DNA of 10,775 nt from Candidatus Tariuqbacter arcticus (GTDB taxonomy: Bacteria > Electryoneota > Tariuqbacteria > Tariuqbacterales > Tariuqbacteraceae): positions 1 to 10,775 of the forward strand of contig JABMRZ010000150.1 in assembly GCA_013202315.1 (NCBI GenBank). Reading direction: 5' to 3'. The first letter of the stretch is position 1; each line of letters begins with the position of its first letter. The notes below the pieces were generated by a model that worked only from the letters and a program-made list of their open reading frames with translations, was not told the DNA's origin and did no database searches. Positions 1 through 5,947 of the stretch are shown in pieces. The position numbers were made by a program, and so were the translations under genes.

Positions 1-10
1 TTGAAAATAG

Positions 11-41
11 CCGGTTCGTAAGTCCGCGAGCCGGGAATTTT
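11..41 (+). terminator. Possible weak terminator hairpin at window start
   Basis: Arms 11-18 (CCGGTTCG) and 27-34 (CGAGCCGG) pair over 8 bp with one G-U pair and an 8-base loop, followed by GAATTTT. It could end a gene lying before the window. The T-run is only four bases, so it may instead be part of an intergenic repeat. Confidence 0.3.
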
Positions 42-75
42 CATACTTGGTGGTGCGAGGATTCGCGAAGTGAAG

Positions 76-92
76 CCCTCGCATGAGGGTTT
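76..92 (+). other. Short hairpin CCCTC-GCAT-GAGGG
   Basis: A 5-bp perfect stem (76-80 with 85-89) and a 4-base loop are followed by TTT. The left arm can alternatively pair upstream, since TGCGAGG at 54-60 is complementary to CCTCGCA at 77-83. Two exclusive foldings of one segment are possible, but no function can be assigned. Confidence 0.3.
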
Positions 93-144
93 ATCTTAAA
101 ACAAATTCTATGCTTCGTTTTTTTTAGGAATGAGCACATTTACC

Positions 145-162
145 TTGCAATATTTGTAACAA
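145..162 (+). promoter_or_regulatory. Candidate Rex operator (TTG-N12-CAA)
   Basis: The 18-base segment starts TTG and ends CAA with 12 bases between, the outer arrangement of known Rex operators (consensus TTGTGAAATATTTCACAA). By eye 12 of 18 positions match. The inner positions are only weakly symmetrical. It covers the -35 element and part of the spacer of the predicted etfA promoter, a normal place for a repressor site, and a rex gene lies 2.2 kb downstream. This is an inference from sequence. Confidence 0.35.
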
Positions 163-173
163 AGTCTTATATT
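145..173 (+). promoter_or_regulatory. Predicted promoter of etfA
   Basis: A -35-like TTGCAA (145-150, 4 of 6 matches to TTGACA) and a -10-like TATATT (168-173, 5 of 6 to TATAAT) are separated by 17 bases. Transcription would start near 180, giving a leader of about 35 bases that contains the strong SD at 203-210. This is inferred from motif match and position only. Confidence 0.5.
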
Positions 174-215
174 TGATAAAAAAATCACATAACCTTTAAA
201 ATAGGAGGTGAAAAG

Positions 216-1181
216 TTGTCTGTATTAGTCTACGCTGAACATAGGGGCGAGAAGTTTCGTCATTCGGTTTTGGAGACGGTATCCGCCGGACGCAGGGCAG
301 CGTCTCAGTTAGGGTTTGATTTGGTTTGCGTATTGGCGCTCCCGGTTTTGAAGGATGAGGTTGAAATCCTGGGAAGATACGGCGCGGACAGGATTTATGC
401 AGCTGAAGGAGAGGAATACACATCCTACAATCAGGAGATTCACGCGGAATTACTGCGGGCGGCGGCGGTGGAAACGGGGGCAAAGGTGATATTAATCAGC
501 GCCACCACCACGGGGAAGGAGTTAGCTCCCCGTTTAGCCGCCAAGTTTAAAGCCGGCGTCGCCTCAGACTGTACGGAATTATTGATGGAAGGCGGCGATT
601 TGTTCGCTATACGGCCGGTTTATGCCGGGAAAGCCTTTCAAAAGGTCGCTTTCAAGAGCCAGCCGGCGATAGCAACCTTGAGACCTAAACTGTTCACCGC
701 TGAAGAAGACGGCAGAATCCCTGAAGTAGTAAAAATCGATATTAGCATCGTGCCGCCCAAAGCGCGAATAGTCGATGTTGAGCAGAAAGTCGGCGGCGAT
801 GTCGATTTGACCGAAGCTGATATCATAGTTTCCGGGGGAAGGGGGGTGAAGGGCGCTGAGGGGTTCGAGCCGATTAAGGAACTTGCAGAGGCATTAGGAG
901 GAGTGGTGGGAGCTTCGCGGGTGGCGGTCGATTCTGAATGGATCGATCACAGCCATCAAGTGGGGCAGACCGGGAAGACGGTTAATCCGCAGTTATATGT
1001 CGCATGCGGTATTTCCGGGGCGATTCAGCATTTGGCGGGGATGAGGAGTTCCAAGGTTATCGTCGCCATAAACAAGAACCCTGACGCGGACATATTTAAA
1101 ATCGCAAGTTATGGAGTGGTCGGAGATCTCTTTCAAATACTTCCGGTTCTAACCGAGGAGGTTAAGAAGACAAGAGAGTGA
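216..1181 (+). CDS. etfA: Electron transfer flavoprotein subunit alpha
   Basis: ETF alpha binds FAD and, with ETF beta, moves electrons between acyl-CoA or other dehydrogenases and the quinone pool or ferredoxin; it acts in the cytoplasm. The 321-residue length is normal. The N-terminal half is the ETF alpha/beta Rossmann-like domain. The C-terminal half carries the FAD-binding signature: SGGRG (206-210), SRVAVDSEWI (234-243), QVGQTGKTV (248-256), YVACGISGAIQH (261-272), INKNPDADIF (285-294) and GVVGD (300-304). The start is TTG, chosen because AGGAGGTG (203-210) sits 5 bases upstream and homology begins at once. The partner etfB, usually adjacent, is not in the 195 bases upstream nor directly downstream, so it lies elsewhere or before the window under a separate promoter. 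The family call is near certain; the electron donor and acceptor cannot be told. Confidence 0.96.
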   Translation: MSVLVYAEHRGEKFRHSVLETVSAGRRAASQLGFDLVCVLALPVLKDEVEILGRYGADRIYAAEGEEYTSYNQEIHAELLRAAAVETGAKVILISATTTGKELAPRLAAKFKAGVASDCTELLMEGGDLFAIRPVYAGKAFQKVAFKSQPAIATLRPKLFTAEEDGRIPEVVKIDISIVPPKARIVDVEQKVGGDVDLTEADIIVSGGRGVKGAEGFEPIKELAEALGGVVGASRVAVDSEWIDHSHQVGQTGKTVNPQLYVACGISGAIQHLAGMRSSKVIVAINKNPDADIFKIASYGVVGDLFQILPVLTEEVKKTRE

Positions 1182-1194
1182 AGGATGGTATAGA

Positions 1195-1257
1195 AGCCGA
1201 TTTCATAGTTTCTGTCGACAGCGAAGAGTCGACAGCACAGATTTTAGAAGAACGGCT
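1195..1257 (+). terminator. Hairpin after etfA, possible terminator
   Basis: CTGTCGAC (1212-1219) and GTCGACAG (1228-1235) form a perfect 8-bp stem with an 8-base loop. TTTT at 1242-1245 follows after six bases. An outer pair, AGCCG (1195-1199) with CGGCT (1253-1257), can enclose it. The late, short T-run makes it a poor textbook terminator, but it is the only strong structure between etfA and the next gene. Confidence 0.4.
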
Positions 1258-1302
1258 ATATTTAATGACAGGTTATTTGTGGTGTATATGAATTAACTTC
1301 GA

Positions 1303-2139
1303 TTGGACACATTGGATTATCCACTTAAACTGCTGATTTTCACTGATTTAAACGACACTTTGCTTGATCAGAATTACGATTTCAAGCCGGCGGAACGAGC
1401 GCTTGCCTTGATAAGGGAATATCAAATTCCCTTGATTCTATGCACTTCCAAAACGCGGGGTCAGACTGAAATTTATCGCCGGCGTTTGAATATAAGAGAG
1501 CCGTTGATCGTGGAAAACGGAGGCGCAATTCACTTTCCGCCGGGGTCGTTCCCAATCGGAAGGCTGCCAGCGGGGAGTTTGTATGAAAACGGCGAATATA
1601 TTTTGGAACTCTCCGGAAGCGCAGAGTCCCTTCTGCCATCGCTCCTTGAAGCGGCGAAGATAGTGGGAACTGAAGTTGAGACGATATTCGATATGCCGGT
1701 TGAAAGGATAATGGGTATCACGGGGATGTCGAGTGAAGAGTCGGAACTCGCCAGAGAGCGGAGCTATACTATATACTTCCTATGTCCGTGGAAACGGGAT
1801 GAACTTTTCGCCGAACTCAGGCGCAGGGGATTGAAGCCAACCTGGGGCTCTTATTTCTGTCATCTGGGAGCCACCAACAGCAAGGGTCAATCCGCACATA
1901 AGCTTACCGCGCTGTATCGGGAACTTGGATTTTTCGATTTGATTACCGCCGGATTCGGGGATAATATGAACGATTTGCCTTTGCTTCAGATGGTGAATAT
2001 GCCATTTTTGGTGGAACGCCCGGGCGGAGGGTATGCAGAAGGAGTTGAAGTCGACGATTTAAAGAAGTTGGAAGGAATAGGTCCGGCGGGTTGGAATCGC
2101 GGGGTTATTGATTTGATAAACGGCATTGACTGGGAATAG
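1303..2139 (+). CDS. HAD-type mannosyl-3-phosphoglycerate phosphatase family protein
   Basis: Members of this HAD class IIB family dephosphorylate mannosyl- (or glucosyl-) 3-phosphoglycerate, the last step of mannosylglycerate or glucosylglycerate synthesis, in the cytoplasm. Over 278 residues the four HAD motifs are visible: motif I FTDLNDT (13-19, nucleophile D15), motif II CTSKTRGQ (47-54), motif III lysine in TNSKGQS (K194), and motif IV GFGDNMND (217-224). VENGGAI (70-76) and GIGPAGWN (258-265) are typical of the family. Odd: the usual second Asp of motif I (general acid/base) is Asn17, codon AAC at 1351-1353. The start is uncertain: TTG at 1303 or TTG at 1312, since an in-frame stop lies at 1294-1296 and no SD is seen. 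ATGACA (1265-1270) and TATGAA (1287-1292) could be a promoter giving an almost leaderless mRNA. No synthase (mpgS or gpgS) is nearby, so the substrate is open. Confidence 0.85.
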   Translation: MDTLDYPLKLLIFTDLNDTLLDQNYDFKPAERALALIREYQIPLILCTSKTRGQTEIYRRRLNIREPLIVENGGAIHFPPGSFPIGRLPAGSLYENGEYILELSGSAESLLPSLLEAAKIVGTEVETIFDMPVERIMGITGMSSEESELARERSYTIYFLCPWKRDELFAELRRRGLKPTWGSYFCHLGATNSKGQSAHKLTALYRELGFFDLITAGFGDNMNDLPLLQMVNMPFLVERPGGGYAEGVEVDDLKKLEGIGPAGWNRGVIDLINGIDWE

Positions 2140-2143
2140 ATTG

Positions 2144-2178
2144 AGATATAAGAAATAAGATATAAGAGATAAGAGGTT
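2144..2178 (+). repeat. Heptamer tandem repeat, TAA every 7 bases
   Basis: Five 7-base units follow the phosphatase stop: AGATATA, AGAAATA, AGATATA, AGAGATA and the diverged AGAGGTT. TAA occurs at 2149, 2156, 2163 and 2170, exactly 7 apart, so stops fall in all three forward frames. Confidence 0.6.
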
Positions 2179-2220
2179 CCCCGCTGTTTTATAGGGGTGG
2201 ATTTTCTTGTTTTTTGAACC

Positions 2221-2263
2221 GCTGATTTCCGCTGATCCGCTGTACAGCGGATCGACAATTTTT
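2221..2263 (+). terminator. Perfect 20-bp palindrome with T-tract, likely terminator
   Basis: Bases 2234-2253 are a perfect palindrome (GATCCGCTGT then its exact complement), followed by GACAA and five Ts (2259-2263). The left arm is preceded by degenerate copies of CCGCTGAT, suggesting that the structure arose from a dispersed repeat. It is suitable to end the etfA-phosphatase transcripts. It could equally form a cruciform or a small hairpin with almost no loop. Confidence 0.5.
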
Positions 2264-2270
2264 ATAGATG

Positions 2271-2282
2271 TTGTTGCAACAA
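2271..2282. promoter_or_regulatory. 12-base palindrome TTGTTGCAACAA upstream of rex
   Basis: The 12 bases are perfectly self-complementary and lie about 120 bases before the rex start. The TTGTT/AACAA ends recall Rex half-sites, but the spacing is six bases too short for the standard 18-base operator. It may be a different operator or chance. Confidence 0.25.
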
Positions 2283-2305
2283 GCGCCTAAACCCCAGATA
2301 ATGAA

Positions 2306-2324
2306 GGTGGGTTAAGAACCCACC
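2306..2324. repeat. Palindromic repeat GGTGGGTT-AAG-AACCCACC
   Basis: An 8-bp perfect stem with a 3-base loop is followed by CTACAG. From memory, this GGTGGGTT/AACCCACCCTAC sequence resembles intergenic palindromes dispersed in many bacterial genomes. No T-run follows, so it is not an obvious terminator. Confidence 0.5.
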
Positions 2325-2343
2325 CTACAGCCTTATAGAGACA

Positions 2344-2378
2344 CGAGACTTGATACCTGAGACTCGCAACTCGCAGCT
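2344..2378 (+). repeat. Degenerate heptamer tract upstream of rex
   Basis: The 35 bases divide into CGAGACT, TGATACC, TGAGACT, CGCAACT and CGCAGCT, a 7-base period with considerable drift. Only two units contain TGA. It is a weaker relative of the clearer heptamer arrays elsewhere in the window. Confidence 0.35.
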
Positions 2379-2389
2379 ATTTTCAATAG

Positions 2390-2395
2390 AAAGGA
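2390..2395 (+). promoter_or_regulatory. SD that fixes the rex start
   Basis: AAAGGA lies 8 bases before the ATG at 2404. It supports that ATG over the in-frame TTG at 2350, whose extra 18 residues fall in repeat sequence and have no Rex similarity. Confidence 0.6.
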
Positions 2396-2403
2396 CAGAA
2401 AAT

Positions 2404-3042
2404 ATGCCGAAGATTTCCTATGCGACAGTTCGCAGGCTTTCCAGATACTACCGTTCGCTGGATTTGGCGGAGAGGCGGCACATAAGCACAGTATCATCTG
2501 AAGAACTCGCCAGGCAAAACCATCTTACCGCCGCACAAGTGCGTAAAGACCTGTCTTTCTTCGGCGCTTTTGGTCGGAGGGGGTTGGGATATAATGTTTC
2601 CGACCTTAAAAGGAACATCAGCCGCATACTTGGAATCGACAGGACTTGGAATGTGGCGGTTATCGGGGCGGGGAACATCGGGCGCGCTCTGATAAATTTT
2701 GAACAGTTCAAGATCCAGGGATTTCTCATTAGATTGGTTCTGGATAATGATTCGATGAAGATAGGCAAGAAAGTTGGCGATTTAGTGGTGAAGGATATGA
2801 AGGGTTTGCCGGAAGTTGTTAAGAAAATCGACATTGACATAGCTATTATATGTGTTCCTTCAAACGCCGCTCAAAAGGTTGTGGATATGTTGGTTGTGAA
2901 GGAGGTCGGCATAAAAGCCATTCTTAATTTTGCCCCGGTGTCATTGTCAGTTCCCAAGGGGGTTACGGTCAGGAACGAGAATATGGCGATAGAGATTGAA
3001 GCGCTGTCTTTTGCCCTGACCAATCCGGATTATGTCCGTTGA
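2404..3042 (+). CDS. rex: Redox-sensing transcriptional repressor Rex
   Basis: Rex is a homodimeric repressor that leaves its operators when NADH rises, so it switches on fermentation, respiration or electron-transfer genes under reducing conditions. The 212-residue length is standard. The N-terminal winged helix spans about 1-77, with the recognition region LTAAQVRKDLSFFG (41-54) and the wing FGRRGLGY (56-63). The Rossmann domain opens with VIGAGNIGRAL (86-96), the NAD(H) loop. IEALSFALTNPDY (198-210) is the C-terminal domain-swap helix. The ATG at 2404 is chosen for its SD and the family N-terminus. The stop TGA (3040-3042) overlaps the TTG start of the next gene, so the two are probably translated together. 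A plausible target in the window is the etfA promoter element at 145-162; no standard-length operator was found in front of rex itself. Confidence 0.95.
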   Translation: MPKISYATVRRLSRYYRSLDLAERRHISTVSSEELARQNHLTAAQVRKDLSFFGAFGRRGLGYNVSDLKRNISRILGIDRTWNVAVIGAGNIGRALINFEQFKIQGFLIRLVLDNDSMKIGKKVGDLVVKDMKGLPEVVKKIDIDIAIICVPSNAAQKVVDMLVVKEVGIKAILNFAPVSLSVPKGVTVRNENMAIEIEALSFALTNPDYVR

Positions 3043-3896
3043 ATTTGCTCGACAAACTTGCCTGGAAAGCGCCGGTTTTGTTCGACGGCGCGTTTGGAAC
3101 CGAACTGCAGAAGCGAGGTTTACCCCCCGGCAAATCCACCATCACTCAGAATATTGAAAATCCCGCCCTTGTAAAAGATATACACATCAGCTATATCCGA
3201 GCCGGTTCGCAGGCGATAACCGCCAATACATTCGCCGGAAACATCGCCATCCTGAAGTCATCCGGATTAGAAGGGCAGGAAGTCGAATTGAACCTGGCGG
3301 GAATGGAAATCGCCCGGGGAGCGGCAATCGGCGGAGTGAAAGCCGCCGCCGGTTTGGGTCCCACCGGGGAATTCCATCGGGATTTTTCCCAAAAACGCAT
3401 CGAAGGAATTTATATCCGGCAAGCCGAACTGTTGAAGCGAGGCGAGCCGGATTTTTATTTGATAGAAACTATGTTCGACATTAGGGAGGCGCTCGCCGCT
3501 TTGGCGGGAGTCAAAGCAGCCGCCGGGGATATTCCTGCTGCGGTTACCCTCACCTTCAAGAAAACCCGCCGAGGATTCTTCACCGAAATGGGCGACCCGG
3601 CGGTTGAATCGCTGAAGGCGCTGCAAGACGCCGGAGCGGACGCCGTGGGCGCCAACTGCACCCTGGAACCACCGGAAATGCTGGAACTATTGAGAGCGGT
3701 TCGCAATCACATCACAATCCCTTTGATAATGCAGCCCAACGCCGGTCAGCCGGAGATTTTGGATGGTAAAATCGTATATCGAATCGAGCCCCGGGCCTTC
3801 GCCGATGGTTTAGTTCGCTTGATGAAAGAAGGGGCGGACATCGTCGGGGGATGCTGCGGTTCGACCCCGGAGACAATTGGGCTTCTGAACCGCTGA
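3039..3896 (+). CDS. Homocysteine S-methyltransferase domain protein
   Basis: This is a stand-alone Zn-dependent homocysteine-binding TIM barrel (BHMT / MmuM / MetH N-terminal module family) that methylates homocysteine to methionine. In 285 residues the family motifs appear in order: DGAFGTELQKRG (16-27), NTFAGN (63-68), GPTGEF (107-112), ETMFDI (143-148), GANCTLEP (204-211) and GGCCGSTPETI (270-280). The three zinc ligands Cys207, Cys272 and Cys273 are all present. There is no folate, cobalamin or activation domain, so the methyl donor may be S-methylmethionine or SAM as in MmuM, or a separate corrinoid protein as in split MetH systems. The start is TTG 3039, overlapping the rex stop as TTGA; no SD is seen, which points to translational coupling. 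Being in a rex operon suggests that its expression follows redox state, which is an inference. Confidence 0.9.
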   Translation: MNLLDKLAWKAPVLFDGAFGTELQKRGLPPGKSTITQNIENPALVKDIHISYIRAGSQAITANTFAGNIAILKSSGLEGQEVELNLAGMEIARGAAIGGVKAAAGLGPTGEFHRDFSQKRIEGIYIRQAELLKRGEPDFYLIETMFDIREALAALAGVKAAAGDIPAAVTLTFKKTRRGFFTEMGDPAVESLKALQDAGADAVGANCTLEPPEMLELLRAVRNHITIPLIMQPNAGQPEILDGKIVYRIEPRAFADGLVRLMKEGADIVGGCCGSTPETIGLLNR

Positions 3897-3914
3897 AATA
3901 TTCAGATCTTTTTT
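3893..3914 (+). terminator. Possible weak terminator after the methyltransferase
   Basis: CTGAA (3893-3897), loop ATA and TTCAG (3901-3905) form a 5-bp stem, followed by ATC and six Ts (3909-3914). The stem includes the gene's own stop codon (3894-3896). The stem is short and AT-rich, so efficiency is doubtful. Confidence 0.35.
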
Positions 3915-3942
3915 ACCACGGAGACACTGAGGCACGGAGAGG
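3915..3942. repeat. Short period-8 repeat (CACGGAGA type)
   Basis: CACGGAGA (3917-3924), CACTGAGG (3925-3932) and CACGGAGA (3933-3940) are three octamer units flanked by AC and GG. From memory, ACCACGGAGACAC-type stretches turn up as intergenic repeats in many environmental bacterial genomes. No function is known to me. Confidence 0.5.
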
Positions 3943-3956
3943 TTTATGGATGAAAG

Positions 3957-3985
3957 TTGTATTTTAAAATTCTATTTTTTATATT
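3957..3985 (+). promoter_or_regulatory. Weak candidate promoter of hicBA
   Basis: TTGTAT (3957-3962) and TATATT (3980-3985, 5 of 6 to TATAAT) are 17 bases apart in an AT-rich stretch, 36 bases before the hicB start. The -35 match is only three of six. Confidence 0.3.
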
Positions 3986-4020
3986 GTTTATAAGACAAAA
4001 AATACATTGAGGAATCTAAA

Positions 4021-4257
4021 ATGTTGGAAAGAAGATACACGGCGATTTTTGAACCGGCAGAAGAAGGGGGGTATGTCGTTCATATTCCTGCTTTGAACGA
4101 TTTAGTTACCGAGGGCGACACTTTGGAAGAGGCCGTAGCTATGGCTAAGGACGCCATTCGAGGGTATATCGAGTGCTTGCTTGAAAAAAACTGGACCGTT
4201 CCTGAAGAGCAGGAACATCTTAAACCGTTTACCAAGAACCTTGCGGTATCCCTGTAA
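4021..4257 (+). CDS. hicB: HicB family antitoxin
   Basis: HicB antitoxins bind and block HicA mRNA-cleaving toxins. This 78-residue protein shows the partial RNase H-like HicB fold: YTAIFEPAEEGGYVVHIPAL (6-25) for the first strands, then the GDTLEEAVAMAKDAIRGYIE pattern (32-51) with its characteristic helix. No C-terminal ribbon-helix-helix or helix-turn-helix domain is present, unlike longer HicB proteins, so direct autorepression by this protein is doubtful. ATG 4021 is preceded by TGAGGA (4008-4013) at 7 bases. Its stop TAA (4255-4257) directly abuts the hicA ATG, as expected for a coupled antitoxin-first module. Solitary HicB-like proteins exist, but the adjacent HicA makes the antitoxin role likely. 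Confidence 0.9.
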   Translation: MLERRYTAIFEPAEEGGYVVHIPALNDLVTEGDTLEEAVAMAKDAIRGYIECLLEKNWTVPEEQEHLKPFTKNLAVSL

Positions 4258-4497
4258 ATGAGTCCCAAGCTGCCATCTGCAACACCAAGAAAAGTTATAA
4301 AGGCGCTGAAAAAGATTGGTTATGTATTTCACCATCAAAAAGGGAGCCATGTTTTTCTATTTAACCCCGCTGTTCCGGGTAGATTGGTGAATGTGCCTTA
4401 TCATAATAGAGACCTGAAGAAAGGAACACTGAAAATCATTCTCAAGCAAGTGAGTCAGACAGGGATGGAGCCTAATAGACTTATTGAACTACTATGA
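4258..4497 (+). CDS. hicA: HicA family mRNA interferase toxin
   Basis: HicA is a small dsRBD-fold RNase that cleaves mRNA and arrests growth until neutralised by HicB. The 79 residues fit the family: ATPRKVIKALKKIGY (8-22) forms the first helix, followed by the active-site segment HHQKGSHVFL (25-34) with the likely catalytic His31, VNVPYHNRDLKKGTLK (44-59), and the helix LKIILKQVSQTGM (58-70). The protein looks complete, with His31 intact, so the toxin may be active. It starts at ATG 4258 immediately after the hicB stop with no spacing, so translation probably depends on hicB. The order hicB-hicA is the reverse of E. coli hicAB but is known elsewhere. Such modules often move between genomes; no mobile element is visible here. 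Confidence 0.92.
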   Translation: MSPKLPSATPRKVIKALKKIGYVFHHQKGSHVFLFNPAVPGRLVNVPYHNRDLKKGTLKIILKQVSQTGMEPNRLIELL

Positions 4498-4556
4498 AAA
4501 AGTTAAAATTTAAGCATACTCATTGGGTTGTATAAAGAAGATTTGGGGATAATATA

Positions 4557-5936
4557 ATGACTTCCCTGAATAAATACGCCGTTTCACTCCTACTTCTCCT
4601 CCTTTTCACCGCGCCCACTTCCGCCCAGCCACCGGACACGCTGTGGATGAGGACTTATGTGGATGGCTCAACTTCCGTCGGCTACGATGTCCGGCAGACC
4701 GACGACGACGGATTCATTGCCACAGGAATGACTCATTATTCTACTCAACCAGGTGATGTCTATTTAGTTAAAACCGATCCCTATGGGGATGTGGAATGGA
4801 CAAGAACCTATGACTGGAATATTTGGAGTGTAGGTTACAGCGTCAGGCAGACTGATGATGGAGGTTATATTATAGCAGGGTATATATGTATAAACGCTCC
4901 CAGTAGCGAAATTTATCTAATCAAGACCGATGATCAGGGAGATACCTTATGGACAAAAGTATATGGCACCGATAACTACGATATAGCCGAGGAAATTCAG
5001 CAGACTACCGATGGCGGATACATTATAGCCGGAAGCATTGAGGATGATGTGAATTATGTGAGTTCTGCATTTTTATTGAAGACCGATGCCAACGGTGATT
5101 CGGTCTGGATGAGAATCGATGACGATAGAAATTGTCAGGCACACAGCGTCATTCAAAACAGTGAAGGTGATTATTTAATAACCGGCGGATCAGAAGTGGA
5201 AGCGCCAAACTACTGGGATGCCTATATAATGAAAACCGACGTTTTCGGTGATACGATCTGGATCAAGTACTATGGAGGAACCTTTTATGAATATGCAAAT
5301 TTTATCCGGGAGACTATAGACGGTGGATATTTCATCGGAGGGATTACAGGATCTTATGGTGCGGGAAATTTCGATATATATTTGGTGAGGACAGATGCAA
5401 GTGGTGACACTTTGTGGACAAAGACCTATGGAGGAGAGGAAAGTGATTACGGTGAAAGCGTGGATGTGACTGATGACGGCGGTTTTGTTATAGCGGGAAT
5501 GACTAATTCTTTTGGAAATCACAATTTTTACCTTATCAGAACGGATTCATCCGGGGATTCTCTGTGGACTAAAGTAATATATGGTGAAGAGAACGACTGG
5601 GCATACAGCGTTCAACAGACCACGGACGGTGGTTTTATCGTGGGCGGCGGGTCTGACTCCTTTTCAACTACCGGCGGTCCCAATATGCTTCTTATCCGTC
5701 TAAAGCCGGAATATATTCCGCCGATCAGCGATTTAACAATTAGCGTTTCCGGGAACAATGTCGTGTTGAACTGGCAGGAAATCATCGCCGCCGATGGATA
5801 TCGAATTTACCGGTCGAATGTTCCATATTTCGACATTCAGGGTATGTTCCCTTATGCCGTTACCTATACCAACACATTCGTGGATTCCAATGCTGTTGGT
5901 GAGAAGTTCTTTTATAGGGTGACGGTGGTGTATTGA
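4557..5936 (+). CDS. Secreted seven-repeat beta-propeller-like protein
   Basis: No named function is recognised. Residues 1-23 are a signal peptide (hydrophobic stretch 8-18, probable cut TSA|QPP), so the protein is exported. It then has seven consecutive ~51-residue repeats, starting at D27, D78, D129, D181, D232, D284 and D334. Each follows the pattern D-T/S-L/V-W-x-K/R ... Q-T-x-D-G-G-Y/F-I-x-A-G ... I-Y-L-I/V-K/R-T-D-x-x-G. Seven such units suggest a closed seven-bladed beta-propeller. Residues 389-459 look like a Fn3 domain (NVVLNWQ, GYRIYRS, FFYRVTVV) and the protein ends there. No NYPNPFNP sorting tail is present, so it may be periplasmic, or the tail was lost. ATG 4557 is preceded by a weak GGGGA (4545-4549). 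Binding of ligand or polysaccharide is a general propeller role and is not shown here. Confidence 0.8.
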   Translation: MTSLNKYAVSLLLLLLFTAPTSAQPPDTLWMRTYVDGSTSVGYDVRQTDDDGFIATGMTHYSTQPGDVYLVKTDPYGDVEWTRTYDWNIWSVGYSVRQTDDGGYIIAGYICINAPSSEIYLIKTDDQGDTLWTKVYGTDNYDIAEEIQQTTDGGYIIAGSIEDDVNYVSSAFLLKTDANGDSVWMRIDDDRNCQAHSVIQNSEGDYLITGGSEVEAPNYWDAYIMKTDVFGDTIWIKYYGGTFYEYANFIRETIDGGYFIGGITGSYGAGNFDIYLVRTDASGDTLWTKTYGGEESDYGESVDVTDDGGFVIAGMTNSFGNHNFYLIRTDSSGDSLWTKVIYGEENDWAYSVQQTTDGGFIVGGGSDSFSTTGGPNMLLIRLKPEYIPPISDLTISVSGNNVVLNWQEIIAADGYRIYRSNVPYFDIQGMFPYAVTYTNTFVDSNAVGEKFFYRVTVVY

Positions 5937-5947
5937 GACATAATAGA

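Noticed and set aside
3..86. Open frame at the window start ending TGA (84-86), possible end of an upstream gene
   Set aside because: The 27 residues match no pattern I know, and the stretch consists of hairpin-forming repeat-like sequence.
1182..1302. tRNA or small RNA in the gap after etfA
   Set aside because: There is no T-loop GTTCGA-type motif or acceptor pairing; only one hairpin is present.
2350..2403. N-terminal extension of rex from TTG 2350
   Set aside because: It lies in a heptamer repeat tract, has no SD, and Rex proteins start where ATG 2404 places them.
2448..2840. 130-codon open frame on the reverse strand
   Set aside because: It is antisense to clear Rex coding sequence, with no recognisable domain.
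5714..5936. T9SS sorting tail on the propeller protein
   Set aside because: The end is Fn3-like and stops without the NYPNPFNP and G.Y.Y.V...K motifs; no downstream frame supplies them before the heptamer array.
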